A DNA stretch of 64,000 bases, taken from Pyricularia pennisetigena. Taxonomy: Eukaryota > Ascomycota > Sordariomycetes > Magnaporthales > Pyriculariaceae. The position numbers were made by a program, and so were the translations under genes. The notes below the pieces were generated by a model. That model was given only the letters and a program-made list of their open reading frames with translations, searched no databases and had not been told where the DNA came from. This document shows positions 34,208 through 46,654 of the stretch, in pieces; positions within the stretch are counted from its first letter, which is position 1, and every line of letters starts with the position of its first letter. Location: contig NW_021940918.1 of assembly GCF_004337985.1 (NCBI RefSeq), positions 2,232,001 to 2,296,000 of the forward strand, written 5' to 3'.

Positions 34208-35757
34208 CTAAGACTCATATGCCGAAGAAGAGTCGTGCTTGTCATCATTCTCCAAGATCCTGAGTGAGATGCCGTGTCAGCCGAAACCCGTCGGAAAGCC
34301 CAAGTACTGAAGTAACTTACGAGTATTGTCTGACTAGATACCCTTCACCTCCAGTCTCCATGTTGATGTTGTACACATAAAACTTGCCATCGCTAGTTAC
34401 CACCATCACCTGCGGGCTACTACTACTCATCGCAACCACGCTGCGCAGAGGCTCGCCTGTGATGGGGAGCGAGGGGGCAGCGCCTGCTGTATTGTTTTGC
34501 CTTGTGGAGGCCGACTTTGGGATTTTAATGAATGCAAAGTCGCGCGCTGGCTCCCACATTTCCGTCACAGTATGTGGCAGATACGAGCCGACAACTCCGG
34601 CAACGCTGCGACCCATAATCTGTGAAGAACGACGCAGGATGTTGCTAAAAGAACCACTCTGTCTCCTATTGGCAACGGTTGGGCGGTCCCTAGGAGACGG
34701 AGACCCCGCGATGTCGTTAGCTTCGCTGCCACTGCCAGGCGATTCATTGCCACTGTCGTAGCTCCTAGATCTGGCCCAACGGTCTGCGCGCGGAGAACCA
34801 GTAATATCCTGTCCTGGGCTGGCTGTCAGGATCTCTCCTGCGCCACCTGCAGCACCAGCTGCACCCGACGCTCCGTTGTTGGGTCCGCCGAGGCGGAAAA
34901 TGTGCACTGTATCGGATGTTGACGAGACGCAAAGCAGGGTGGAGCTGAGATTAAACGACATGCTATATATTGTCGAGGGATAGGTGCCGCGGCGGAACTG
35001 GTACAGCTTCTGCCCCTTCGGCACGGTAAACACCCTGATGATAGTACCAGTCTCGGAAGCCGTCGCCAGAAGCGTGCCCTCGCTGTTTATGGCGATACAG
35101 GACAGGGGCGAGCGGTGTGCCTCAATAACGTTGACGGCTTTCAAGGTGATGGCGTCGAAGATGAGAACATCTCCAGAGGTTGGTGGGATATATGTTGGGA
35201 GAGGGGGTGCGTGGCTGGGTCGTTTGTCGTCTTTGTCCTCTCGTGGCTTGGGTAGCGGGTAGGCGAGGAAGCAGTTTTCGGACGATGGCGAGAGTGCACA
35301 TATGGCGCTTGGGTTCGGGGAGGTAGCTATCGTAAATAGAAGTGACATGTTGGCAATGTCGTAGAGGTATATCTCATCCTCAAGGACAACGGCAAGTCGC
35401 TTGCGGTTTAGCCTCACGGCTAGCACGGCAGATGGGAAAGTGAGTTCGCAGATAACAGAGCCTCGCTTCGTGTTTTGTATTATCAGGTGTCTCGGGGATA
35501 ATATTAGGGCGACCAGAGAGGTGGAGAAAAGCATCTCGATTATCGATACATTGCCGTCTTCGCTCGAGAATATCTTGGAGAACGGTTCGGTGTGGTAGAT
35601 GCGGAAGCCTCTTGAGGTTCCTAGAAGGATGGAAGGGTTAGTCAGTGGAATTGATCGTTATGGATTTGATGAATATCAATATTTGTTTTTCCATACCGAC
35701 CGCCAGGCACCCGTGGTCCTGGTTGAATGTGATGAAGTTCAGCGTTGCTGTCGCCAT
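34208..35757 (-). CDS. ATG18: Autophagy-related PROPPIN Atg18
   Basis: Seven-bladed WD40 beta-propeller that binds PI3P and PI(3,5)P2, works with Atg2 at the forming autophagosome and in vacuole recycling. Three exons, 35757-35697, 35620-34321 and 34259-34208, give 470 residues. The N-terminus [21 protein letters not shown] joined to [13 protein letters not shown] is typical of Atg18. The phosphoinositide-binding F-R-R-G motif is at ~229-232 ([16 protein letters not shown]). Between blades lies a Gly/Ala- and Ser-rich loop (~260-340) longer than in yeast, as usual in filamentous fungi. The short last exon, [17 protein letters not shown], completes the protein; stopping at the donor of exon 2 would truncate it. 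Introns are 76 and 61 nt with GTATGG and GTAAGT donors. The gene is divergent from TYW4. Confusion with the paralogue Hsv2/Atg21 is possible but less likely. Confidence 0.93.
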
Positions 35758-36712
35758 GATTCCGAGCAGCCCGGGTTCGCTTTCTTGTCCACTGTCTGTC
35801 TGATCTAGGCACACGGCGGACAAGTCGATTTCAAGCCTTTTCAAAGCGAAGCGGCCCTCAAGGGGCAGGCTGAGCTACACGGCGACTAGGCAGCGGGGCC
35901 ACGGAGGCGGGCTCGGCCAACAATAGTCTTTCGCTTCGAGATCCGGTCAGAGGAGCCGGTGATAAGAGCTCGGAGCCGTAGTGTCGTCGGCTATCGTAGG
36001 AAAGCTGGGTGCATCCACATAGAGCTCCAGATACAAAGGAGAGTTGATTTGGGAGGAACCGACACAAGGTAGAACTCTGCAGATACGTCCTTGCAAGAAG
36101 CTCAAAGCACGCTCGGTTGGTCTGAACGCGGGGGTGCTGCAGGAGCTACTGTACAGAGTTAATCTACCTAAACAAAGGTGGGTAGCTGGCTCAAGTTAAC
36201 AGGGAGCTGCAAGCGGGCAATCAAAGTTGAAGGCTTGCTAAAATGTACAAGCATTAGTAGTCACCGTTGAAAGGGTGTATGACAGAACGCTGTTGCAAAT
36301 GCGACAACAGAATTGTTCCTGCCGGAGAGAAGTTAAAGAGTTCGCATCACGCGAGACACAAGGTCCGGCGAGCACAGCAGCACTAAGAAGCTCTAGGCAA
36401 TGACGAGCGGGGCTGGGACCACCCCAGTAAGTCCTCAGAATTGGGGCAAGGATTAGTGCACGTGGAGAACCATAGGTCGGTACCATACCAGCGCTGGCCT
36501 TAGCAGAGCACATTGATCAACGTCACGTGAACCGACAGCGTTATCTCCAAAGGAAGTCATTTATTACAGTGCGTAGTGATCCTAGATTTTCATCAAATAA
36601 CTGTGCAGCAGCAAATGTGGTAATTGCACGAAACGAAGTTGATGAGATTTGGATTTTATACAACCCTTTTGATGCGCTCTTTTGGAGTCAACAAGAACGA
36701 GCTACTTTCAAT
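35758..36712. promoter_or_regulatory. Divergent intergenic region ATG18 / TYW4
   Basis: 955 bp between the two start codons. A palindromic TCACGTGA (36523-36530) lies 183 bp upstream of the TYW4 ATG, a possible bHLH/Cbf1-type site. ORFs in this region show no domain. Confidence 0.45.
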
Positions 36713-39700
36713 ATGAAGGACTCAGCTATCAAGAAGCCAAAGTTTGCAAGGCAAAATGACCAGGTTATGGGCGTAAGAGAAACACAAATCCTACTCTTCC
36801 TTGGCTTGGGTTTTAGTTTTGGGCCTTTGTGATTTTTGATTTTTGATTTTTTTTTTCTCTCCTCCCCTTGTTGCCCCTCATCATCGTTCATATAGCGGGA
36901 AGCTGATTGATATCATCCGCCCACAACCAACCTTGTAGACAAACAATAGCAGTATCGCTTCAAAACGCAGCGTTGAAAAGATTTACTATCCAGATGAGCC
37001 TCACTTTTTCCGGTACTTTGTCAAAAAGTTCCAGAGACGAGCTCCGTTGATCAATCGCGGTTACTATTTACGTCTGCATCTCATCGACTGTGTGGTCAGA
37101 GACTTTTTGAGAGAGCCGTTGGCGGCCGACAAGAAGACCAAGGTGGTAGTAAACCTGGGTTGTGGAAGGTCAGTGACTCTCCGCCAGGTAAACTTTCTCA
37201 AGGAGAAGGCCGTTTATGAAGGCACCAGTTTCTCACTATTCTCATGAGTCTTTAGTGATGTACTCCCCTGGCAATGTCTCACTCGGTATTCCAAAGACTG
37301 CGACTCGGTTCTGTTTGTTGATGTCGACTTTCCAGACTTGATCCTCAGGAAACAACATGTCGTCTTGGAAACTCCCGAGCTCAGGGACCGTTTTGAGCCC
37401 TTGGAGAAATTCGACACTCCGCCCGTGTTCTTACGCAGCAGTCGATATGTCCAAGTTGGCTGTGACCTCCGCAACATAGGTTCTCTACAGGCAGCCTTGG
37501 AATCCCTGGTAGACATCACAGCGGCATCTTTTCTTTTTGTGGCCGAGGTATCCATAACATATATGGAAACTGATGCCGCTGATGCTGTGATCCAATGGGC
37601 CAGTAAATTAGGGGACTGTGAGTGCTTGTCTTGTATTTGCTCCCTCCATATCCGGCGTGTATGAAACCTTATTGAAAGAAAAATTCATGAAATTCATGAT
37701 CAAACAACAGCCACCTTCTGTCTCTTGGAACAGATTCTACCCGATGGTCCACATCACCCGTTCGCACAGACTATGATCAGTCATTTCAAGCGGCTCAATA
37801 CACCGCTTAAATCCATCGACAAGTACCCCACACAACAGAGTCAGTCTGAACGCTTCCAACAGAGAGGCTGGTCATCTGTTCACTGCTGGACCCTATGGCA
37901 GGCATGGGCTGATGACCGCTTTCTGACTGCTGAGGACCGGCGCAAGTTGGATGATGTCGAGGCTTTCGACGAGTGGGAAGAGTTTGCGCTCTTTGGGAGT
38001 CACTATGTGTTGCTAAAGGCATCCACTCGAAATCTTCCGTCATCTTCAGAGGCCAAGTCGGTCGACTGCTCGAACTCCTGCCCGCCGCTGCGATCCCTCG
38101 ACGTAACCCTGCATCACAATGCCAGCCAGAGCACACAAGGTCCTCGTCGTTTCGGGACCGCCATGGTGATCTCTGACGTTTTAGGTCAGAGTCATATTGC
38201 CAACGTTCTCGGAACGGGCACGAATCTTAGGCTGAGGTCCCTTGACCTGTATAGCCCTTTGGGCTCAAACGAGGATGCCGGCTTGTCAAAGTGCAGTGGG
38301 CCTGCTGGCCGCTTGTGTCATGCATTTACAGATACCGGGGACAATGGCTATCTCCTATCTGGAGGCCGAGCATCGCCCACAGCCCCCATGGACGGATGCT
38401 GGGTCTTTGACAAGGGTGTGAAGGATTGGCGTCGAACCCATGATCTCCCGGTCGGTTTGTACCGTCACACCGCTGTGAGGCTCGGCCACTCCAGTCTTGC
38501 TCTGACCTTTGGCGGCAAAACTGGAGCCTCCAAGGTTTTCGACGGCTATCTTTTATACCATCCTCAGAAAGGATGGGTTAGGTGTAAAGTCAAGGGCGAC
38601 ATAATTCCTTGTCCCGTATTTGGTGCTGTCGCTTTCTGCTCCAAGGGTACCACCAGGAGGTCGCCACTGTTCAGGGGCGTACTGGCTGGAGGCATAACAG
38701 AGGAAGGTGTAATAACCGACCAGATTCTTCGCTGGGAAGTAGAAGTTGGGGGTTTCGCAGTGAGTACAAAAAGTTAGCATTGCATTGTTACCATCATTGC
38801 GAAAACTAAGCAGTCTTCCAGGCACCATCTATATCATTCACAAGACTGGACTTGGACAGTAGAGAGCGGAACCTGATCTCCAGGTTTGGTGCTAGCTGCA
38901 TCAAGCTGACAGAAGAGTACCACGTTATTATTGGCGGCGTCAGGGGTACCAACTTACTCCCACACGACCATGACGTCCTCATCTTGCGTGATGACGGAAC
39001 TAGCCCAAACTTTTCGATTTGCAGTCGCGTCAACTTCCCGGTGTACCACAAAGATTTGATACCTCGGCACTTGGCAGTCGGTTCATCGATAGCGTGTAAT
39101 GATCAGGGCCAGATCATCTTGGTTGGGGGAGGGGCTACCTGTTTCTCTATGGGCACATTCTGGACAAAGGGGGCGTATACGTTTCTCATCAATATAGCGC
39201 GGCTATCTAATCTGGACACTGTCCCCTATAGCTCAGAAGCTGCTTCCCCGACCCAGGTCAACACGGCGGCCGCACCTACTGAGAACGAAGAAGATACCAT
39301 TTGGGCCAGCTCAGGGGTGGTGCTCATCTCGGATTCGGACATGAGCGTCTTGAATTCAACGGAGGGGACCCGTAAAGACGCTGCCCAGACTAGCTCAGAG
39401 ATTCCTCGAGTTAGGCTTACTGCGAAAGAGGACTTTGAAGAGATCCTGCGACAGAGGAAGCCAGTGATAATAGAAGGTGCTTCACTGGGACCCTGCATGA
39501 CTGCATGGTCCGATGAGTACCTTGTTGAGGCAGTTGGTGCTGATAGAGAAGTATGCATCCTGGATAATCGTTTGAAAGGTTTACATGGCGACTAATACCA
39601 TTACATAGGTATCGGTACATGAATCCCCCAGTCAAGTGATGGACTTCAACTCCAAAAACTTCCGTTATGTCAACAAGAAGTTTGGCGAATTCGTGCAAGA

Positions 39701-40457
39701 GATAGCGAGCGGTCAGAAGCTTTACCTGCGCGCCCTCTCCAGCGACGAACCAACCGCTAGAGCCGCCAACCTGCAGGATGATTTTCCTCGACTTGCCAAA
39801 GATTTCACCTTGCCCTCGGAGCTAACAATTGTGCGTGATAATATCTTCAGCTCGGTGTTACGCATGTCCGGGCCGGTCAACATGTGGCTGCATTACGATG
39901 TGAGTTGAAATTCGAAAAAAAGCGCAGGATACAGATGTGTGCCATGCTTCAATGCAGACTTTTGTTTGGACCTTCGCCTGAAGTTTGGAAACTGACGGAT
40001 CACATCAAAGGTCATGGCAAACGTGTATTGCCAAATCAGAGGGTCCAAGCGGTTTGTTCTCTTTCCGCCATGCGACATAACCGAGCTTTCAATTGCGCCT
40101 GGGGGCTCCAGCTCCAGCATTGATGTGTTCGCCAGCATTCCGGCGCGAACACACCCGCACGAGACAACTCTCGCTGCCGGCGATGTTCTCTTCCTGCCGC
40201 CGTTGTGGCTCCACACGGCGACCCCGGCATCCGACTCCCCCGGAGTGGCAGTCAACGTCTTCTTCCGCGACATGGACGCTGGGTACAGTCCAGGTCGCGA
40301 CGTGTACGGCAACAGAGACCTTGCGGCGTACGAGAAGGCGAGGCGGGACGTCGACAAGATCATGGCCAGCTTCAAATCGCTGCCCGGCGATGCCAGGGAG
40401 TTTTACCTAAAGAGGCTGGCCGAAGAGCTACGTCAAGGATCTATGGCAGGGGCATAG
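36713..40457 (+). CDS. PPM2: tRNA wybutosine-synthesizing protein 4 (LCM-Kelch-JmjC)
   Basis: S-adenosylmethionine enzyme that methylates and methoxycarbonylates the alpha-amino-carboxypropyl side chain in the last step of wybutosine formation at G37 of tRNA-Phe. Seven exons, 36713-36772, 36939-37168, 37256-37617, 37711-38759, 38822-39550, 39609-39899 and 40011-40457, give 1055 residues. The N-terminal leucine-carboxyl-methyltransferase-like domain has [22 protein letters not shown], the SAM loop NLGCGSD (~92-98) and EVSITYM. The middle (~320-700) is Kelch-like ([22 protein letters not shown]). The JmjC-type end has WLHYD with H905 and D907 as metal ligands and a later His in PPLWLHT (~975). 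Exon 7 uses a weak acceptor (AAAG|GTC) but restores [11 protein letters not shown]. The first exon is short, so the start is slightly uncertain. Paralogy with PPM1 is excluded by the Kelch and JmjC parts. Confidence 0.93.
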
Positions 40458-40551
40458 ATTTTTGCTGGAGAAGGGCGGTTAGTGCAAGATCTGGATTTTG
40501 GGTGACGATCAAAAAACGGTGACACGCGGGAGATGGATGATGCGGGAGCTT

Positions 40552-40593
<42 letters not shown>

Positions 40594-40661
40594 NNNNNNN
40601 NNNNNNNNNNNNNNNNNNNNNNNNNNNNNNNNNNNNNNNNNNNNNNNNNNNNNNNNNNNNN
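40594..40661. other. Assembly gap (68 N) inside a poly-T tract
   Basis: 68 N flanked by 40 T on the left and TTTT on the right, so the unresolved sequence probably continues the homopolymer. Confidence 0.95.
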
Positions 40662-41793
40662 TTTTGCTTAGGATGTGAGCACAATACGAAACAAGACGGT
40701 ACCATGGTCCGTCGAATTCCAGATGTTTCTTTATGCGCCGTATGTCAGGTATCAAGAAGAGACATTGGGGTCTTTATCATTGTGTTGGTACTGTATTAAG
40801 AGGGTGTTTTGTAGACCAATGGGAATGTGAACTTTAACCAGCCCTCCCTTTGCATCCAAGATTTGGACCAATTCAACGATGAGAATTGAACTTTGTAAAA
40901 GGAAAAAATAATGTACTACCACTATAATGACGAATCGCTGTAGTGTACCAATGGAATTTTTTTCATTTCTTTTTTTTTTTTCATTAGGGCAGCTAGTTGA
41001 CTCTGTCGGTAAGCTCGAAATTGCTTCTGATATACCCATACTGCCCCTATAAGTCGGCACTGACACCCCGCTGCAAGTTACTACAGCCACCGTAGATCCA
41101 TGCACGTCGGGATTCTTTTCGGATCCCATTCATTTGTCATGACCTTCATTTATTCTTAGATTTCCAATGAACGCTCCAAGCAAGCACCTGCAGTCAGATC
41201 TTGTAAAGGCCTTGCTGTTGGGGTGGATACCAATCAAAATAGAACAGCGTGGAACGGATGCAACGTGAAGAGAGTAATACACACAGGAGAATTGAGTTTC
41301 CTTTCAGGTCCACACTTGGCAACATTTCTACAAAATACTTTGGCGATTTCCGGTTTGCGACGGACTGGATCTTGCTCGATGCAACCTGCAAGTCGGCGGG
41401 GCTCCATGCTGCCATTAAGCCCATCCTCGTCTGCATCTCAGAACCTCTCCAGTCGTATGCTATTCCGACCGTGCATACCGAGCGACAAGCATCGGGGGAC
41501 AAGCATCAAGCGTCTGGGCTAGCTGGTGCAGCAGACCCTGCATTACCTCTTCTTGTCTCTAGCCTCCACTGGCAGGGCACCAGCATTGGATATCCCAGAA
41601 CAGGACGAAACAGAGATGTGGATGGGGGGAAAACAAAACCATGCAGCTAATTTTCAATCAGTCGCCTCCCTCCCTCACATCATATTTTGGTATTTGTTGG
41701 GGGGGTTGTCTGGTGACATCATAAAATTCATTGGTTGTCGACATCCCACCCAGGTTCATGCAAGACATTTTTGCCCGATTAACGGAAAGCGTT

Positions 41794-41794
<1 letters not shown>

Positions 41795-41830
<36 letters not shown>
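41795..41830 (+). repeat. 36-nt poly-T tract
   Basis: Uninterrupted run of 36 T. Could be slippage-grown, or the reverse-strand poly-A tail of an inserted cDNA, but no retro-element sequence was recognised beside it. Confidence 0.85.
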
Positions 41831-41834
<4 letters not shown>

Positions 41835-42600
41835 CCTACCTAGTCTTGCTAGTCTAGACTCTAGACTTTTAGTGTACCTTTTCATCTGGGTACCTCAGCT
41901 AAGGTACCTAACTAATCGGCCTGACCTATGTGTGATAATGTACGTTGATTATGCACGATGCACAACAAACTCCCAAAGTACCTGAGCATTGGATGCTACA
42001 AGGCACGGGACTAGCCTCCATGCCGACGCTCGCCTGCGCGAAAACCCGCACCGAAGCCAAGTCCAAACAAACGACCCTAGCTGATCAGCGCACCTCCCGC
42101 CGTGCTGTCCCGAGCTCTGACAAGAACCATGTTAGTCTGAAATAGATTGGACTCAAAGGTGACTTTGATGATTGACACGGAATCATTCCTACTACATCAA
42201 CAAGTCCCATGCAGCCCGCAGGTGGAGAGGGGGGGAAGAAGGGGGGGCAAGGTCGTGTCGTTGTTGCTGCGGCTGACTCCTCCTGCTTTTCTCTCTGCCT
42301 TGCATGAGTAGAGAGAGAGCTCTTTTGGACTGTTGAGTGACAGACGGTGGCTCACTTGACTTGGCCCTTTTTAAGACCCTTCTGGCAGTTGTTTCCCCCC
42401 CACACCACCACCTATTTTTATTTTATTTTACTTTCTTTTCTTTTTTTTAAATTCCATTTAACTCTTCTCATCTTTTCTTCCCACCTGCCCCTTACTGAGG
42501 CACCACCCCCATATCCCCTCTTTCCTGATTTCCGCCTCCATTTGCTCGAGGTTGTTCAAAAAAAAAAAACCCCCCCCTGGCAAAAACTCTCAGAGATCTC

Positions 42601-43494
42601 ATGTCCCTAAGTGACGTGGAGCCTGAAAGTTCGCCACCCATCTGCATCACGGTTGGAGACCAAGGACTGTACGTCAGACACCCTTACCGCGTAGCCTACC
42701 GGCACCTGGGCGCCTCCGATATGTCGAGATACGAGCGTGAGGACGACGGCTACTTCCGCCACGACCGGTACGCCAGCAGCAACGGCGGCGGCCACCTGCA
42801 GCCTCCGTCGTCGCACCAGCGGCCCCGCTCCATGCCGCCTGTGTCGGGCGAGCTGGTCCGCGGAGGAGGAGCCCCGTTCATTTCGTCAAGTTCTACCCGC
42901 TACGTCAGCAGGAGTCGGAGCAGGACCCGCAGGAGCATCAGCCGCAGCCGCAGCCGCAGCCGCAGCCGGTCGCGCGACCGCAACCGCGGACATCATCATC
43001 ACCACCACAACCCCATCGACCAGGCCGAGCATGCGCTCAAGCACACCTTTACATCGTCCAATTCAGGCATAGGCGTCGGCATCCTCGGCGCCGTGGTCGG
43101 CGGCCTGGCGGCGCGGCACATCACCGAGGCCTCGTCGTCGTCGTCGTCACGGCAAGGCCATCATCACCACGGCGGCAGTAGCAGCAGCAGCAGTCAGCAG
43201 GAGAAGAAGGAGCACGAGGCCAGGCTGCTGGTGTCGACGCTCGTGGGCGCTGCGGTGGGCGGTCTCGGCGCCAACGCCCTCGAGCGGAGGATCGAGCACA
43301 ACCGCGACAAGAAGATCGAGCGCGAGGAGGAGTGGAGGGGCAGGGACCGTCGGGTGGCGACTAGGAGGAGTCGGCCGCTGCCGCGCGACGGGCTCAACTC
43401 GGACTATTACCGCGATCATCCGGCCAGCCCCGACTTTGAGCGGGATCACGTATATGACGACAGAGGGCCGAGGAGGAAGCTGGGCTACTATTGA
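42601..43494 (+). CDS. RS-/His-rich glycine-zipper protein
   Basis: Open frame of 297 codons. The family, as I recall it from fungi, usually begins MSRY(D/E)R, so the real start may be the in-frame ATG at 42721 (MSRYEREDDGYF, 257 residues); the 40 residues before it look less conserved. After a polar N-terminus comes an Arg-Ser dipeptide block (~100-127), a natural six-His run (131-136), then NPIDQAEHALKHTF. Two glycine-zipper-like hydrophobic helices follow: GIGVGILGAVVGGLAARHI (~156-174) and LLVSTLVGAAVGGLGANALE (~209-228), separated by Ser/His runs. The C-terminus is basic, then acidic (FERDHVYDDRGPRRKLGYY). The helices could pair in a membrane or self-associate; role unknown. It sits 1.9 kb beyond TYW4 on the same strand and converges on the next gene. 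Confidence 0.75.
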   Translation: MSLSDVEPESSPPICITVGDQGLYVRHPYRVAYRHLGASDMSRYEREDDGYFRHDRYASSNGGGHLQPPSSHQRPRSMPPVSGELVRGGGAPFISSSSTRYVSRSRSRTRRSISRSRSRSRSRSRDRNRGHHHHHHNPIDQAEHALKHTFTSSNSGIGVGILGAVVGGLAARHITEASSSSSSRQGHHHHGGSSSSSSQQEKKEHEARLLVSTLVGAAVGGLGANALERRIEHNRDKKIEREEEWRGRDRRVATRRSRPLPRDGLNSDYYRDHPASPDFERDHVYDDRGPRRKLGYY

Positions 43495-44145
43495 TGAATG
43501 AGGTGAAGATGCCAGGAGCTGTGTAGCCTTTTTTTTCTCTTGTGTGTGTGTGTGTGTTATCTATTGTGGGAATTTCCATGTGTCCTCGGTTGAATTCTCT
43601 TTTTTCTCCTAAGTTCTTTTTCTTTTGTATTTTTCTTTTCTTTTTCGCCATTGTTCTGCCCCATTGTGAGGGAAACGCTTATAAATACGAAGCATGACTG
43701 AATGACAATGATAACATAGCCTGTTGAACGGGTTTGTGAGATTGGTTGGCCTTGTTCCAAATCCCGTTTTTGCTGGTACTACATAGAATCACATTGGGTT
43801 TGGATGGCATCAGGTGAACCTTTCTCATTGTGGCTCGTATGCATCCACCTCTTTTCTCTCCGCGTGACACAAGTTGCTTGATTGCATTTCTTTGCACCTC
43901 TACAGCAATATTCATTCCGCTCGGAAACCACTTTGCCCGCCCGAGACTCCACGTAGAGTACGATCGAGCAGTTTTCTCTTGTTTCCTCAATGCGATTTTC
44001 TTTTTTAGCCCTCCGGATTCTCCATTGGTCAAAAGTTGTCGAGTCAGAGACGAAAGCAGTTGGAATGTGCCAGAAGACGATGTACTTTTTTTTTTTTTTT
44101 TTTTTTTTAACACAAACAACAGGTCGATGACTGCTTTCTGGTCTC
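43495..44145. other. Convergent 3' intergenic region
   Basis: 651 bp between stops, with a TG dinucleotide run (43541-43557) and a 23-T run (44086-44108). ORFs crossing the T run are artefacts. Confidence 0.6.
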
Positions 44146-46654
44146 TCATAGTTTCCTGGTAGGGCTCTGGCTCTGCCATCTACGATCGCCATAACGCATT
44201 TGCTGGTCACGGGAGCGACCAGCATCGCGCGGCGAGCCGCGGGCAGGGCTTCCCGAGCCGTCATCACGGGCTCTATCAGCCGTCTCCGGATGGGCGTGTT
44301 TATCCGGGTTCATAACCAGCTTGAAGAAGCGCACCACCTCATGTAGCTGAAGCTGCAGGTGCTCGCGACAGCCAAGGATGTTGAAGAGCTTCTGTGCGTC
44401 GAGCAGCTGCTTGGCCATGACCAGGTCCGGCTGGCAGAAAGTCCGCACCCGCATGGCGCGGGCGTCGGTCTTGACCATCTCAAGCAGGCCCGTGACCACG
44501 GCAGGAGAGGTGCAGTCGGTGCCGTAGAACTTGAAATCGTACAGGTGCAGCAGCACAATGTCCAGCTGCGTCTCCAGGTCGTAGCGAAAGCCCACCACGC
44601 CCGGCCGTCCCTTCTGTCGCCAGGCGTCGGCGACCTTGCTCAACTTGTCCGCCTGCACCCGTCCGGTTTCGAACTGGGTCGTCAGGTATCCGTCGAGCGC
44701 CGTCGTCATGAGGAACTCGAGCTCGCAGTAGAAGAGGCTCTGCTCGCGGGGGTTGAGGGATATGTCGAGTCGGTTAGGAGGTCGCTTGTTCGAGGGGCGA
44801 TGAGGCCCGCGACCAGATGCCTTCATGTCGGCAAGCTCCACAACCTCCTTGGCAACCTTCTTCAGCGACTCCAAGATCCCCTTCTTTGGAGGTTGCGGCT
44901 GAGGAGCCGCACCTGCGTTGCTCTGGCCATCGTCTGTCGAAACTCCCGTGCGCTCCAGCCAGCCGTGCTCACCAATGAGAACTTTGCGTCGGGGTATCTT
45001 GTCTTCCATGCTCTCGATGTAAGGCGTCAATGGGGAGTAAATGCGGGGGTAGTGTTCAATCTGGCCGATGCCCGTCTTGATCGACAGCAATTTCGGGTCG
45101 CCGGGCTTTTGCGCCTTTAGCGGCTGGGAGAGGCCGCTTCTGCTATAAAGAGTCTCGTACTCGGCGAGGGAACGCAGTAGATCGGCTTCCGCCATGGCTC
45201 CGGCAGCATTCTGCTCAGGTAATGGTGTGAGGTGTGTCATTGATCCATCATCATCGTACTCACCCTCATCGAAAGCAGAGTAGATGGAAGATGGCGGGTG
45301 CTCTTGGAAAGTCACCCGCGATGGAGAGTCGTCCCGACTCGTGTGAGTTATCGTCTGCCAAGATCGGTCGTACGCCGAGCTGTCATCATTGCGCAAGATC
45401 TCGACCGGCGTTTGGCGATGCGAGGGACTGCCCTGTTGCTGAGCGGTCATGGTATCGATCAGCGGATGCGGTACACCTCGACGCTGGGCGATGGAGCTGG
45501 TTGTGTATCGAGAATATCCATCGTCGGTATACCTGTCTTTTTCTGTACGAGTGAAATGCCTGACAGGGGATCGTGAGCATAAATTCGCAGCGCGGTCGGC
45601 GAAAGAAGCTGATATACCCGGCTGCCTGGCGCTCGGCGCCTGTTGCTCATTGTATCTAAACTGGCTTCGACTCCGTGTGCTCGCATTTTTTCTAGCCAGA
45701 TTGTCTAGAATGTCTCTCTGGGAGCGCACCAAGGGTGGAGTTGTCAATATCTCGTCCTCGCTGAACGCACGCATGTGAGAACGGTGAAGCCCTTCTTTGG
45801 TGGCGCCCTCGTCTCTGCCCCTACGGCTTCCTTTGTGGGGAGAATCCGGGCGGGAGATTCTATATCAAATGTCAGCTCCTCAAATGACAAAGCAAACTGT
45901 CTTGGGGAAAGGGGTTCCTACACTTCAGTAAGTCGATCCATTTGAGATTCGGTCAGGCTCAAATGTAGCGTGACTCCATGGGAGGAAGCTTCATCAGGCT
46001 GAGAAGGAGGTGATGTGATCTTGGCAGGACTCGAAACCTCGATAAAATCACCGCGAATCGGAGTCGGTGTCGAACCTGTCCTATGGGTCGACTTGGAACG
46101 ATGCGGAGAACATGGAGGGGTGATACGCTGTTCGCGACGGAAGTTTGGTCCCAAGGATGTTGCGCCTCGAGGAGCCTGTCGCCGGTCCATTGTTCGGAAA
46201 CTCACAATGTTGTCATTGTTTAGGCTCTCGTGGAAACAGTGACTTTTAGAGGGTTCGTTGCAGGTGGCTGATGGCTGGCTAATGCTAAACGGTTGTGCAG
46301 ATTCCGGCTGATAGGTGGCACGCGAAAGCAGTTCGGGTGCAGGTTTTGAACTAGACATAGAGGCTTCGCCGTTTGTTATCTTGTGGCCTGATGTCGATGA
46401 TGCGGTCATTTCTATGGGCTGCCAGTCAAACCCCTCCCGCGTGTTTGTGCGTGGTCAGAATTTGCTTGCTCTGGACTCTTTGGTTTGTTCATCTGAGTTC
46501 GTTCTTTTGCAACCAGTCGAAGAAAACTTACCTTGGCAGCCTTGTTTGCTGCTTTCTCGTCCTCAGATGTCGCACATTTGGAAGATGACCTTGAATCAAG
46601 CTTGAAAGGGCCAAGCTTGCTAGGCAATGAGCCCACGTCTGTGTCCGACTCCAT
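44146..46654 (-). CDS. Unnamed 777-residue protein with conserved-looking C-terminal helical domain
   Basis: Three exons, 46654-46532, 46418-45922 and 45859-44146, join in frame to 777 residues (introns 113 and 62 nt; donors GTAAGT and GTAGGA). I do not recognise the family. The first ~430 residues are Ser/Thr/Pro-rich and disordered, with many SP/TP sites (ITPPCSPHRSKS, TPTPIRGDFIE) that could be kinase targets. From ~residue 500 the sequence becomes ordered: PNRLDISLNPREQSLFYCELEFLM, FETGRVQADKLSKVADAWRQKG, RYDLETQLDIVLLHLYDFKF, GLLEMVKTDARAMRVRTFCQ and KLFNILGCREHLQLQLHEVV. This suggests an all-helical domain of ~200 residues. The tail is basic and Ser-rich. Exon 1 and the choice of the GTAGGA donor rest on phase only; the domain in exon 3 is the firm part. 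No membrane segment or signal peptide is seen. Confidence 0.72.

Larger units (their letters stand above)
40458..42600. other. Intergenic region with poly-T tracts and an assembly gap
   Basis: About 2.1 kb. A T run of at least 40 (40554-40593) leads into the gap at 40594-40661; a second run of 36 T lies at 41795-41830. A short inverted GGTACCT/AGGTACC pair (41889-41908) follows. No gene is supported; the ORFs are short and carry homopolymer artefacts. Confidence 0.6.

Noticed and set aside
34317..34320. Stop directly after VRQYS as the ATG18 C-terminus
   Set aside because: A GTAAGT donor lies exactly there and a downstream exon restores the expected [16 protein letters not shown] tail.
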